Positions 55,639 through 64,000 of a stretch of DNA of 64,000 nucleotides are shown one piece after another. The position numbers were made by a program, and so were the translations under genes. This DNA is from Bradyrhizobium sp. JYMT SZCCT0180 (lineage in GTDB: Bacteria > Pseudomonadota > Alphaproteobacteria > Rhizobiales > Xanthobacteraceae). Under the pieces are notes generated by a model. That model saw only the letters and a list, made by a program, of their open reading frames with translations. It made no database searches and was not told the DNA's origin. How positions within the stretch are numbered: the first letter of the stretch is position 1; every line of letters begins with the position of its first letter. The DNA lies in NCBI RefSeq assembly GCF_018130165.1, contig NZ_JAFCLZ010000024.1:1-64000 (forward strand), written 5' to 3'.

Positions 55639-57060
55639 TCACGACGTGGCATAGGGCGCAAAGCGCGAGCGCGTCTCGTCGATCTGCAGCGCCCGGCCGA
55701 TCGGCGGAAAGGCGCGCTGCGCGCAATCCGCACGCTCGCACACCTTGCAGCCCATCCCGATCGGCGTCGCATTCGCAGCCTTGAGGTTGATGCCTTCCGA
55801 ATACACCACGCGTTCGGCGTGGCGTACGTCGCAACCGAGCGCCACCGCGAACGTCTTGGTGGGCGCGCCGTATTTGCCGCGGGCGTGCGATACCGTGCGG
55901 GCGATCCACAGATAGGTCCGCTCGTCCGGCATGCGTGCGAGCTGCGTCAGGATGCGCCCCGGGCTCGCAAAGGCTTCATAGACATTCCACAGCGGACAGG
56001 TGCCGCCGACCCGCGAGAAGTGAAAATCGGTCGCCGATTGACGTTTGGAAATATTTCCGGCGCGGTCGACGCGAATGAAGAAGAACGGCACGCCGCGGGC
56101 ACCGTTTCGTTGCAGCGTGCTCAGCCGGTGACAGACGGTCTCGAAGCCGACCGCGAACTGATATCCCAATAATTCGATGTCGTAACGCCGCTGTTCGGCC
56201 GCCGCGAGAAAACGCCCATAGGGCATGATCAGCGCGCCAGCGAAATAATTCGCAAGCCCGATCCGCGCCAGCCCGCGCGCCTCCTGGCTGGTAAAACCGG
56301 CGCCATCGACCAGCGCGGTCAATTCGCGGTCGAACGCCAGCATCGCGATCTGGGTTCCAATCTGGAAGGCACGCTGTCCCGGCTGCAGACCGGGCGCGAG
56401 ATGGAGCGTGCTGGTTCGCGAATCGAATTTCCGTTCATTGCCCGAAGGCAGATCGTCGATCGTCTCGAAAACCAGCTTTATGCCGTGGCGGTCGGCCAGA
56501 TAGGCGGCCAGTGCGGTATCCATCTGCCCGATCGGAAAATCCATCGCCTGCGCGATGGCTTCGGCGGCTTCGTCGAGCTCGGCGATGTAGTTGTGCCGCA
56601 GATAGAAGAAATCGCGCACTTCCTCGAACGGTGTTGAAGGCAGCACCGGCACGTCCGACTGCCGGTCCTCGCCCAGCCGTGCCGCCAGCAGGCCGGCCTG
56701 CTCGATCGACTGGCGATATTTGCGATGGATCGTGACCAGCGCGCGACCAACCGCCGGCATGTTCATCGCGAGTTCGCGAAGCTCGACCGCGGCGATGGTT
56801 TCGCCGAAGGCGGCGTCCGACAGCGCCTCGCGCAGATCCGCGATCAGCCGCGCCTCGTCGCCTTCGGAGAACACCTGCAGGTCGAGCCCGAACGCACTGT
56901 TGAGCGCCAGCAGCACCTGCACGGTCAGCGGCCGCTGGTTGTTCTCGAGCTGGTTGAGATAGCTCAGCGAGATGCCGAGCCGCTGCGCCAGCGCCGCCTG
57001 GGTCAGGCGCTGTTCTTCCCGCAGCCGCTTCAGCCGCAGCCCCATGAATGCTTTTTTCAT
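55639..57060 (-). CDS. mccR: Short-chain fatty acyl regulator (MccR/PrpR/RamB family)
   Basis: 473 residues. An XRE HTH at residues 8-62 (LREEQRLTQAALAQRLGISL), a central IrrE/ImmA-like DUF2083 segment, and a C-terminal domain with Cys residues (MGCKVCERADCAQRAF) that in relatives may bind a metal cluster and an acyl-CoA. This is the regulator family of the methylcitrate cycle and glyoxylate shunt. It is divergent from prpDCB with two TTTGCAAA palindromes between them, so it is very likely the prp regulator. Start ATG 57060. Confidence 0.88.
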   Translation of the reverse strand: MKKAFMGLRLKRLREEQRLTQAALAQRLGISLSYLNQLENNQRPLTVQVLLALNSAFGLDLQVFSEGDEARLIADLREALSDAAFGETIAAVELRELAMNMPAVGRALVTIHRKYRQSIEQAGLLAARLGEDRQSDVPVLPSTPFEEVRDFFYLRHNYIAELDEAAEAIAQAMDFPIGQMDTALAAYLADRHGIKLVFETIDDLPSGNERKFDSRTSTLHLAPGLQPGQRAFQIGTQIAMLAFDRELTALVDGAGFTSQEARGLARIGLANYFAGALIMPYGRFLAAAEQRRYDIELLGYQFAVGFETVCHRLSTLQRNGARGVPFFFIRVDRAGNISKRQSATDFHFSRVGGTCPLWNVYEAFASPGRILTQLARMPDERTYLWIARTVSHARGKYGAPTKTFAVALGCDVRHAERVVYSEGINLKAANATPIGMGCKVCERADCAQRAFPPIGRALQIDETRSRFAPYATS

Positions 57061-57084
57061 TCGGTCTCTATTTCGATCTTGGAC

Positions 57085-57101
57085 TTTGCAAACTTTGCAA
57101 A
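57085..57101. promoter_or_regulatory. Tandem TTTGCAAA operator for the prp regulator
   Basis: Two perfect 8-base palindromes TTTGCAAA at 57085-57092 and 57094-57101, one base apart, with related ATTGCGAAC at 57166-57174. TTTGCAAA-like words are the targets of RamB/PrpR-family regulators in actinobacteria and of MccR in Caulobacter. It lies 25 bases from the regulator start and about 150 from prpD, serving both directions. Confidence 0.75.
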
Positions 57102-57247
57102 TGCGCGAAAAACCTTCGCAGAACTACACTTTTTCAGCCATTTCTAAGCACTCTCGTTTGTGGATATTGCGAACTTCTGACGGAAATTCAAGCCGTGGAG
57201 CCGCCCACGTCCTTGGTTTGCCCGCAAGTCCCAGAGGAACCCGTTCC

Positions 57248-58798
57248 GTGAAGCACCACAAAGTCCGCACCTACAAATCCGCCGAACGTCTCGAGCGCGC
57301 CGATCAACTGGCCTGGAAGATCGCTTCCGTCGCCGCGGACCCGGTCCGCATCGAGGACGAGGTGGCCGAGATGATCGGCAACCGCATCATCGACAATGCC
57401 GCGGTCGCGGCGGCCTCGATCGCGCGGCGCCCGGTGGTCACCGCGCGGGCGCAGGCAGTGGCGCATCCAAAGCAAGGGGGCGCGACGATCTTCGGACTGC
57501 CGGCCAGCCAGCGTTATTCGCCGGAATGGGCGGCATGGGCCAACGGCGTCGCCGTGCGCGAACTCGATTTCCACGACACGTTTCTGGCGGCGGACTATTC
57601 GCACCCCGGCGACAACATTCCGCCGGTGCTGGCGGTGGCGCAGCATTGCGGCTCGTCCGGCGAAGATCTCGTGCGCGGACTGGCGGCGGCCTATGAGATC
57701 CAGGTCGATCTGGTGAAAGGCATCTGCCTGCACGAGCACAAGATCGATCATATCGCCCATCTCGGCCCCTCGGCTGCGGCCGGCATCGGCGCCCTGCTCG
57801 GGCTTTCCACCGAGACGATATATCAGGCGGTGCAGCAGGCGCTTCACGTCACCACCACCACGCGGCAATCGCGCAAGGGCGAGATTTCGAGCTGGAAGGC
57901 CTATGCGCCGGCCTTCGCGGGCAAGATGGCGATCGAAGCGGTCGACCGCGTGATGCGCGGCGAAGGCGCGCCGTCGCCGGCCTATGAGGGCGAAGACGGC
58001 TTTATCGCCTGGCTGCTCGGCGGGCCCAAGGCGGAATACACCGTGCCGCTGCCGCAGAAGGGCGAACTCAAGCGCGCCATCCTCGATACCTACACCAAGG
58101 AACATTCGGCGGAATATCAGAGCCAGGCGCTGATCGACCTCGCGCGCCGGATGAAGCCTGACATCGGCAACCTTGCCGGAATCGAAAGCATCGTCATCCA
58201 CACCAGCCATCACACCCACTACGTGATCGGCACCGGCGCCAACGATCCGCAGAAGATGGATCCGAAGGCGAGCCGTGAGACCCTTGATCATTCCATCATG
58301 TACATCTTCGCCGTCGCGCTCGAAGACGGCGGCTGGCACCACGAGAAATCCTACGCGCCCGAACGTGCCGGCCGCCCGGAGACGGTCGCGCTCTGGCACA
58401 AGATCTCGACCGTCGAGGACCCCGAATGGACCCGGCGCTATCACAGCCACGATCCCAGGCAAAAAGCCTTTGGCGGCCGTGTCGTCGTCACGCTGAAGGG
58501 CGGCTCTGTTATCAGCGACGAGATCGCGGTCGCCGACGCCCATCCGCTCGGGGCCCGGCCCTTCAAGCGGCCGGACTACGTCCGGAAGTTCAGGACGCTG
58601 GCGGAAGGCGTGATTGCCGCAGCCGAACAGGACCGCTTCATCGCCGCCGTCGAACGGCTGCCGACGCTGCGGGCCGGTGAGTTGTCTGAGCTTAGCTTTG
58701 TGGTCGAATCCTCGCGGCTGGGAGCAGCTCCCCAGCGCGGCATCTTCGATTGGCAGCCTGATACGCAGACTTCCGCGCGACGCGCGGCTGCATCATGA
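57248..58798 (+). CDS. prpD: 2-methylcitrate dehydratase
   Basis: MmgE/PrpD family, 516 residues. Converts 2-methylcitrate to 2-methyl-cis-aconitate in propionyl-CoA oxidation. Motifs: FHDTFLAADYSHPGDNIPPV, GICLHEHKIDHIAHLGPSAA, TRQSRKGEISSWKAYAPAF, and ETLDHSIMYIFAVALEDGGW. The start is GTG 57248 (KHHKVRTYKSAE) with AGAGGAAC upstream; the open frame to 56972 overlaps the regulator and is rejected. First gene of prpDCB. Confidence 0.93.
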   Translation: MKHHKVRTYKSAERLERADQLAWKIASVAADPVRIEDEVAEMIGNRIIDNAAVAAASIARRPVVTARAQAVAHPKQGGATIFGLPASQRYSPEWAAWANGVAVRELDFHDTFLAADYSHPGDNIPPVLAVAQHCGSSGEDLVRGLAAAYEIQVDLVKGICLHEHKIDHIAHLGPSAAAGIGALLGLSTETIYQAVQQALHVTTTTRQSRKGEISSWKAYAPAFAGKMAIEAVDRVMRGEGAPSPAYEGEDGFIAWLLGGPKAEYTVPLPQKGELKRAILDTYTKEHSAEYQSQALIDLARRMKPDIGNLAGIESIVIHTSHHTHYVIGTGANDPQKMDPKASRETLDHSIMYIFAVALEDGGWHHEKSYAPERAGRPETVALWHKISTVEDPEWTRRYHSHDPRQKAFGGRVVVTLKGGSVISDEIAVADAHPLGARPFKRPDYVRKFRTLAEGVIAAAEQDRFIAAVERLPTLRAGELSELSFVVESSRLGAAPQRGIFDWQPDTQTSARRAAAS

Positions 58799-58808
58799 GG
58801 AGGACGCG

Positions 58809-59981
58809 ATGACCGACGTAAAACCTGCGCCCAAGAAATCCGTCGCGCTCTCCGGCGTCGTCGCCGGCAACACCGCGCTGTGCAGCGTCGGCCGCAGCGG
58901 CAACGACCTGCATTACCGCGGCTACGACATTCTCGATGTCGCCGGTGTCTGCGAATTCGAGGAGATCGCGCATCTATTGGTGCATGGCAGCCTGCCGACC
59001 CGCAGCGAGCTTGCCAATTACAAGGCAAAGCTGAAATCGCTGCGCGGCCTGCCGCGCGCAGTATTGAACACGCTGGAACAATTGCCGGCGGCGGCGCATC
59101 CGATGGACGTGATGCGCTCCGGCGTCTCCGCGCTCGGCTGCGTGCTGCCCGAAAGCCATGACCACAATCCGCCCGGCGCCCGCGACATCGCCGACCGCCT
59201 GATGGCCTCGCTCGGATCGATGCTGCTCTATTGGCACCATTACGCCCATCACGGCCGCCGCATCGAGGTCGAAACCGACGACACTTCGATCGGTGCGCAT
59301 TTCCTGCATCTGCTGCACGGCAAGCCGCCGTCCGCCTCGCACGAGCGCGCGATGCACACCTCGCTCAATCTCTATGCCGAGCACGAATTCAACGCCTCGA
59401 CCTTCACCGCGCGCTCGATCGCCGGCACCGGCGCCGACATCTATTCGGCGATAACAGGCGCCATCGGCGCGCTGCGCGGGCCGAAACATGGCGGCGCCAA
59501 TGAAGTCGCGTTCGAGGTACAGAAACGCTACGCTGATCCCGATGCGGCCGAGGCCGACATCCGCCGCCGGATCGCGGCCAGGGAAGTCGTGATCGGTTTC
59601 GGTCATCCCGTCTATACGATCGCCGATCCCCGCAACAAGGTGATCAAGCAGGTCGCCCGTCAGCTCAGCGCCGAGGGTGGCAGCATGCGCATGTATGAGA
59701 TCGCCGACCGCATCGAGGCCGTGATGTCGGAGACCAAGCGGATGTTCGCCAACCTCGACTGGTTCAGCGCGGTTTCGTACCATGCCATGGGGGTTCCGAC
59801 GGCGATGTTCACGCCGCTGTTCGTCATTTCGCGCACCTCCGGCTGGGCGGCGCATGTCATCGAGCAGCGAATCGACAACAAGATCATTCGTCCCACGGCC
59901 AACTATGTAGGCCCGGAAAATCGCGCCTTCGTTTCGCTGGAGGCGCGCGACCTGCCACCTTCATCCGTGCGCGCGGCATAA
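58809..59981 (+). CDS. prpC: 2-methylcitrate synthase (citrate synthase family)
   Basis: Joins propionyl-CoA to oxaloacetate; 390 residues. LHYRGYDILDVAGVCEFEEI at the start, HEFNASTFTARSIAGTGADI and RGPKHGGANEVAFEV with the catalytic His, GFGHPVYTIADPRNKVIKQV, and MGVPTAMFTPLFVISRTSGW are the short citrate/methylcitrate synthase type. Start ATG 58809 with GAGGAGGACGCG. Ten bases after prpD. May also use acetyl-CoA. Confidence 0.93.
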   Translation: MTDVKPAPKKSVALSGVVAGNTALCSVGRSGNDLHYRGYDILDVAGVCEFEEIAHLLVHGSLPTRSELANYKAKLKSLRGLPRAVLNTLEQLPAAAHPMDVMRSGVSALGCVLPESHDHNPPGARDIADRLMASLGSMLLYWHHYAHHGRRIEVETDDTSIGAHFLHLLHGKPPSASHERAMHTSLNLYAEHEFNASTFTARSIAGTGADIYSAITGAIGALRGPKHGGANEVAFEVQKRYADPDAAEADIRRRIAAREVVIGFGHPVYTIADPRNKVIKQVARQLSAEGGSMRMYEIADRIEAVMSETKRMFANLDWFSAVSYHAMGVPTAMFTPLFVISRTSGWAAHVIEQRIDNKIIRPTANYVGPENRAFVSLEARDLPPSSVRAA

Positions 59982-59991
59982 GGAGGCTGGC

Positions 59992-60948
59992 ATGCCCTAT
60001 CTCGTCGCGTCTGAACTTCCTCGCGAGGCTGCGGGTCGCCGCTTTCGTGCACTGCTGCAGCGCCCGGGCATCCTTCGCCTGCCGGGCACGCATAACGGCG
60101 TGTCGGCGCTCCAGGCCAAGGCCGCAGGCTTTGAAGCCCTTTATCTGTCAGGTGCTGCGATGACGGCTTCGATGGGACTGCCGGACCTCGGCATCATCAC
60201 CGTCGATGAAGTCGCCTTCTTCATCCGCCAGGTTGCCCGCGCCGCAGGACTTCCGTTGCTGGTCGATGGCGATACCGGTTATGGCGAAGCGCTCAACGTC
60301 ATGCACATGGTCCGCGCGTTCGAGGAGGCCGGCGCCGGTGCTGTTCATATCGAGGATCAATTGCTGCCCAAGAAATGCGGCCATCTCAACGACAAGAAGC
60401 TGGCCGATGCTCATGACATGGCCGCCAAGGTGGCGGCTGCTGCAAAAGCGCGCCGCGACCTCGTCGTGATCGCGCGCACGGACGCGGCTTCGAGCGAGGG
60501 CCTGGACGGCGCAGTTGCTCGCGCGAAATTGTACATGGAGGCCGGAGCCGACGCGATATTCCCCGAAGCGCTCAACACCGCCGAGATGTTTCGCGCTTTC
60601 GCCAGGCGAATGCCCGGCGTGCCGCTGCTTGCGAACATGACCGAGTTCGGCAAGACGCCATTTTTTACCGCGCTCGAATTCGAGCAGATGGGTTATGCGA
60701 TGGTGATCTGGCCGGTGTCATCGCTGCGCGTCGCCAACAAGGCGCAGGAACAGCTCTATGCCGCGATCGCGCGCGACGGCGGAGCGCACAACATGATCGA
60801 GCAGATGCAGACCCGCGCTGAGCTTTATGACACGATCAAGCTGCACGAGTACGAAGCGCTCGATCGCTCCATCGTCCGAACCATCCTCCCCGAGGGGATG
60901 CCGCAACGCGAAAATGATGCGTTGACTGCCATGCACACTTGTCGATAA
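59992..60948 (+). CDS. prpB: 2-methylisocitrate lyase
   Basis: Splits 2-methylisocitrate to pyruvate and succinate; 318 residues. Phosphoenolpyruvate mutase/isocitrate lyase fold: VDGDTGYGEALNVMHMVRAF binds Mg, catalytic Cys129 lies in KKCGH, and IARTDAASSEGLDGAVARAK follows. Start ATG 59992 with AAGGAGGCTGGC. Ten bases after prpC; end of prpDCB, followed directly by a cobalamin riboswitch. Confidence 0.94.
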   Translation: MPYLVASELPREAAGRRFRALLQRPGILRLPGTHNGVSALQAKAAGFEALYLSGAAMTASMGLPDLGIITVDEVAFFIRQVARAAGLPLLVDGDTGYGEALNVMHMVRAFEEAGAGAVHIEDQLLPKKCGHLNDKKLADAHDMAAKVAAAAKARRDLVVIARTDAASSEGLDGAVARAKLYMEAGADAIFPEALNTAEMFRAFARRMPGVPLLANMTEFGKTPFFTALEFEQMGYAMVIWPVSSLRVANKAQEQLYAAIARDGGAHNMIEQMQTRAELYDTIKLHEYEALDRSIVRTILPEGMPQRENDALTAMHTCR

Positions 60949-60973
60949 ACCGGAGCCGTCGTGGTTCTTCGGG

Positions 60974-61140
60974 ATGGTTTTCCCGAAGCTAAGAGGGAAG
61001 CCGGTGTGAAGCCGGAGCTGCCCCCGCAACTGTAAGCGGCGAGCCGCTGTTCAACAAAGTCACTGAGGCCTGCGAAGGCTTTGGGAAGACCGGACAGTAG
61101 CATTGACCCGCGAGCCAGGAGACCTGCCTCGACAACATAA
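60974..61140 (+). ncRNA. Cobalamin riboswitch upstream of metE
   Basis: Conserved blocks in order: AAGAGGGAAGCCGGTGTGAA (60991-61010), GAGCTGCCCCCGCAACTGTA (61016-61035), GGGAAGACC (61083-61091) and GCGAGCCAGGAGACCTGCC (61110-61128). It lies about 115 bases before the metE start. High cobalamin should turn metE off, as found in many bacteria. Confidence 0.95.
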
Positions 61141-61253
61141 ACGTCCTCGGGCGGGGTGTCCCGGTGGTGCGGTTGCGATTCCGTGCGCCTCCTGACGCCT
61201 GGAATCCAGACGTGTCACTTCGGCCTTTGCCCCCAACTTTTGGGGTTAAGCCA

Positions 61254-63629
61254 ATGATTGCTTCCAATGCGACTGCTTCTACAAATTCTACCTCCTCACT
61301 CCCTGTCGCCTCGCTCGGCACGCCGCGCATCGGCCCGCGCCGCGAGCTCAAAATGGCGTTGGAGAGTTTCTGGTCCGGCAAGTCCAGCGAGCAGGCGCTG
61401 CGTGAGACGGCGCTCGGGCTTCGCGCCGCAAACTGGGCGCGTCAGAAATTGCTCGGCGTCACGATCATCCCGTCCAACGACTTCTCAATGTACGATCAGG
61501 TTCTCGACACCAGCGTGATGGTCGGCGCCATACCGGAAGTGTACGGCTGGAAAGGCGGCGAGGTCTCGCTTGCCACCTATTTCGCGATGGCACGCGGCGC
61601 ACAGGGCGGCGGCCAGGACGCAAGTTGCGGACATGCCCATCGCGAACACGGATCGTCGCATGGCGCGCCGGCGCAGGAAATGACCAAATGGTTCGACACC
61701 AACTACCACTATATGGTGCCGGAGTTCAAAAAGGGACAGACCTTCAAGCTTTCCACGCGCAAACCGATCGAGGAGTACGAGGAAGCCAGGAGCCTCGGCT
61801 ATCACACACGACCGGTTCTGGTCGGTCCGGTCACCTTCCTCAAGCTCGGCAAGAGCTCGGACCCGACGCTTGATCCGATGTCGCTGCTCGATGCGTTGCT
61901 TCCGGTTTATGTCGAAGTCCTGCAGGAGCTGGCGAAGCGAGGCGCCGAATGGGTGCAGCTCGATGAACCCTGCCTGGTGCTCGATCTGAACGATACCGCC
62001 CGGCAGGCGCTGCAGCGCGCCTATTCGACGTTTGCAAAGGCAGTCCCCTCGCTCAAGATCATGCTGACGACGTATTTCGGCGAGATCGGCGACAACCTGG
62101 CGACCGCGTTGGCCCTCCCCGTTGCCGGGCTCCATCTCGATCTCGTTCGCGCCCCGGACCAGTTGAAGAATGTCATCGCCGGCGCCCCGAAAAATCTGAT
62201 CATCTCGCTCGGCGCCATCGATGGACGCAACATCTGGCGGGCGAATCTATCCGCCACGCTTGAACGGCTCAAACCGACGATCGCCGAGCTTGGACCCGGC
62301 CGGGTCCAGATCGCGCCGTCATGCTCGCTGCTCCACGTCCCGATTGACCTCGAACTGGAAACCGATTTCGATGCCGACGTGAAAAGCTGGCTTGCGTTCT
62401 CGGTGCAGAAGATCAGGGAACTTGCCGTGCTCGGCCAGGCGCTCGCCGGCAACCGCGACAAGGTCGCCGACGCGCTGGCCGCGTCGGAAGCGGCAGCCGT
62501 CGCCCGCGAGACATCGCCGAAGATTCACAATGCGAGCGTTGCCAAGCGCATGGCCGCGATCGACGAAAAGATGCGGCAACGTAACAACGTTTTCGCCGAA
62601 CGGGCCTCCGTACAGCGATCGCGGTTCGGATTGCCGTCATTTCCCACCACCACGATCGGCTCCTTTCCCCAAACAGCCGAGGTTCGCAATGCGCGGGCGG
62701 CGCACGGCAAGGGGGCGATGAGCGACGCGCAATACGAGCAGTTCCTGAAGGAGGAAACGGCGCGCGCCGTTCGCTGGCAGGAAGAGATCGGACTGGATGT
62801 CCTCGTGCATGGCGAGTTCGAACGTAACGACATGGTGCAGTATTTCGGCGAGCAATTGTCAGGCTTCACCTTTACCAAGCATGGCTGGGTGCAGTCCTAC
62901 GGTTCGCGTTACGTCCGCCCGCCGATCCTGTTTGGTGACGTGTCCCGTCCCGAGCCCATGACAGTCGAGTGGTGGCGCTACGCGCAGTCCCTGACCAAAA
63001 AGCCGATGAAGGCGATGCTCACCGGACCGGTGACCATCCTGAACTGGTCGTTTGTGCGCAACGACATCCCGCGCAGCCAGACCTGCCGGCAGATCGCACT
63101 CGCGATCAGGGACGAAGTCACCGACCTCGAAAAGGCCGGGGCGAAAATGATCCAGATCGACGAGGCGGCCTTGCGTGAGGGTTTGCCGTTGAGGAAGTCG
63201 CAATGGAACACTTACCTCGACTGGGCCGTGGAAAGCTTCCGCATCTGCTCGACTGGCGTTGCCGACGGGACCCAGATCCACACTCACATGTGCTACTCGG
63301 AGTTCAACGACATCATCGACGCGATCGGCGCCATGGATGCGGACGTGATTTCGATCGAAACGTCGCGCTCCAAGATGGAATTGCTCGACGCCTTCAAGAC
63401 CTACAAGTATCCCAACGAGATCGGCCCCGGCGTCTATGACATCCACTCGCCTCGCGTTCCGGAAGTCAGCGAGATGGCGGAATTGCTCTCGCTGGCGCGC
63501 AAGCGACTGACGGACGCGCAGCTCTGGATCAATCCGGATTGCGGATTGAAGACCCGGAAATGGGAAGAAGTGCGGCCGGCTCTGGTCAACATGGTTGCCG
63601 CGGCGCGCGAAATGAGGACTGCATCTTAA
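61254..63629 (+). CDS. metE: Cobalamin-independent methionine synthase
   Basis: Transfers methyl from methyltetrahydrofolate-triglutamate to homocysteine with zinc; 791 residues. Two barrels: N-terminal (GTPRIGPRRELKMALESFWS) and C-terminal (FPTTTIGSFPQTAEVRNARA). Zinc ligands are expected in THMCYSEFND (His, Cys) and INPDCGLKTR (Cys). Residues about 114-141 form a loop longer than in E. coli, with Cys125, His127, His129, His132 and His136. Start ATG 61254; an open frame to 61164 would run into the riboswitch region. Confidence 0.95.
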   Translation: MIASNATASTNSTSSLPVASLGTPRIGPRRELKMALESFWSGKSSEQALRETALGLRAANWARQKLLGVTIIPSNDFSMYDQVLDTSVMVGAIPEVYGWKGGEVSLATYFAMARGAQGGGQDASCGHAHREHGSSHGAPAQEMTKWFDTNYHYMVPEFKKGQTFKLSTRKPIEEYEEARSLGYHTRPVLVGPVTFLKLGKSSDPTLDPMSLLDALLPVYVEVLQELAKRGAEWVQLDEPCLVLDLNDTARQALQRAYSTFAKAVPSLKIMLTTYFGEIGDNLATALALPVAGLHLDLVRAPDQLKNVIAGAPKNLIISLGAIDGRNIWRANLSATLERLKPTIAELGPGRVQIAPSCSLLHVPIDLELETDFDADVKSWLAFSVQKIRELAVLGQALAGNRDKVADALAASEAAAVARETSPKIHNASVAKRMAAIDEKMRQRNNVFAERASVQRSRFGLPSFPTTTIGSFPQTAEVRNARAAHGKGAMSDAQYEQFLKEETARAVRWQEEIGLDVLVHGEFERNDMVQYFGEQLSGFTFTKHGWVQSYGSRYVRPPILFGDVSRPEPMTVEWWRYAQSLTKKPMKAMLTGPVTILNWSFVRNDIPRSQTCRQIALAIRDEVTDLEKAGAKMIQIDEAALREGLPLRKSQWNTYLDWAVESFRICSTGVADGTQIHTHMCYSEFNDIIDAIGAMDADVISIETSRSKMELLDAFKTYKYPNEIGPGVYDIHSPRVPEVSEMAELLSLARKRLTDAQLWINPDCGLKTRKWEEVRPALVNMVAAAREMRTAS

Positions 63630-63636
63630 CGAGATA

Positions 63637-63670
63637 CGGAGCGCGCGGACTTGCCGCGCGCTCCGCTTTT
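63637..63670 (+). terminator. Intrinsic terminator of metE
   Basis: Perfect 12-bp stem CGGAGCGCGCGG / CCGCGCGCTCCG (63637-63648, 63654-63665) with a five-base loop, then CTTTTC. Eight bases after the metE stop. Confidence 0.85.
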
Positions 63671-63684
63671 CAGTGAGGTCGAGG

Positions 63685-63882
63685 ATGCGATTCTGGATCG
63701 AATGCACGAGATTTGAAACCGGGCAGGCCACCCACATCAACATCGCGCTGGTCGGCAGCATGTGGCGCGACGGCGAGCGCACCGTGCTCGCCTTCGTCGG
63801 CGGCGACGGCCAGCGCATCGAGGTCACCGAGACGCCGGAAGAGATCATGGCGCTGCATCTCGGACCGCCGGCAAAGGCGTAA
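63685..63882 (+). CDS. Small protein of unknown function
   Basis: 65 residues starting MRFWIECTRFETGQ, beta-rich pattern (INIALVGSMWRDGERTVLAF; VTETPEEIMAL). No signal. Start ATG 63685 after GAGGTCGAGG; GTG 63673 is an alternative. Six bases before the next gene, so likely co-transcribed with it. No family recognised. Confidence 0.7.
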   Translation: MRFWIECTRFETGQATHINIALVGSMWRDGERTVLAFVGGDGQRIEVTETPEEIMALHLGPPAKA

Positions 63883-63888
63883 CACGCG

Positions 63889-64000
63889 ATGACGGTGAGG
63901 CCGGATAATGCCTGGTCGGAAGCTTCCGTCGACCTTCGCAAGGTCGGGGCGCATCCGGATCACTGGTACCCGCTCGCGTGGTCGCACGAGGTGAAGTCCG
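63889..64000 (+). CDS. Aromatic ring-hydroxylating oxygenase-like protein, N-terminal part only
   Basis: Only the first 37 codons are in the window: it starts MTVRPDNAWSEASVDLRKVG and includes HPDHWYPLAWSHEVK. That WYPLAWS-type entry is how Rieske-type oxygenase alpha subunits of the Pao/vanillate demethylase branch begin, just before the Rieske domain. The Rieske motif lies past the window edge, so the call is tentative. Start ATG 63889. Confidence 0.55.
   Translation, partial: MTVRPDNAWSEASVDLRKVGAHPDHWYPLAWSHEVKS

Noticed and set aside
56972..57247. N-terminal extension of prpD
   Set aside because: It overlaps the regulator start and the operator, has no family similarity, and GTG 57248 fits the PrpD length.

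Overview
The window looks like a stretch of chromosome from a Bradyrhizobium-type alphaproteobacterium (Nitrobacteraceae). Pointers are the high G+C coding bias on all genes, the order purE-purK, split three-gene pntAA/pntAB/pntB, GapR (DUF2312), an aa3-oxidase subunit IV of the alphaproteobacterial type, alphaproteobacterial LexA and CtrA target sites, and several dispersed palindromic repeats that I recognise from Bradyrhizobium genomes. I see no rRNA, tRNA, CRISPR array, prophage, transposase or integrase. Nearly all the sequence is core or near-core gene content.

Layout. 1-660: a structured noncoding repeat and the leader of the first gene. 0.66-3.96 kb: sugar-type ABC importer genes (binding protein, two permeases, no ATPase). 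3.96-6.9 kb, convergent: polyamine-type ABC genes (ATPase, two permeases, no binding protein). 7-12.8 kb: TPR protein, GlxA-type AraC regulator, enoyl-CoA hydratase, membrane class III cyclase overlapping glpD. 13-19.4 kb: PAS-GGDEF-EAL protein, FAD oxidoreductase, two divergent DUF465 genes, a short SOS-box-controlled pair of unknown genes, a soluble GGDEF protein. 19.5-24.5 kb: purEK, aqpZ, rpsU, a TPR lipoprotein and an anchored low-complexity protein. 24.7-31.6 kb: cupin, Ca2+/H+ antiporter, hydrolase, pnt operon, a 50-residue oxidase subunit IV, an AbrB-like/Doc toxin-antitoxin pair, an intradiol dioxygenase. 31.7-41.6 kb: oligoendopeptidase F, a small regulator pair, TerC protein, an orphan NtrC-type regulator behind a CtrA site, L,D-transpeptidase and a DUF882 protein. 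41.7-51.1 kb: cyclase-TPR protein, gapR, DUF1244, DUF1036-pyk, OsmC, TetR, PAP2 and a GT-C-like membrane protein.

51.1-63.6 kb is the most interesting part. It carries, side by side, ribonucleotide reductase nrdAB, the methylcitrate cycle prpDCB with its regulator, and metE. All three are cobalamin-independent versions of steps that also have cobalamin-dependent alternatives (NrdJ, methylmalonyl-CoA mutase, MetH). nrdAB and metE each sit behind a recognisable cobalamin riboswitch. The NrdB here has Phe in place of the radical Tyr and Glu in place of the first Asp ligand, the marks of a class Ic Mn/Fe enzyme. The window ends inside a gene starting like an aromatic-ring hydroxylating oxygenase.
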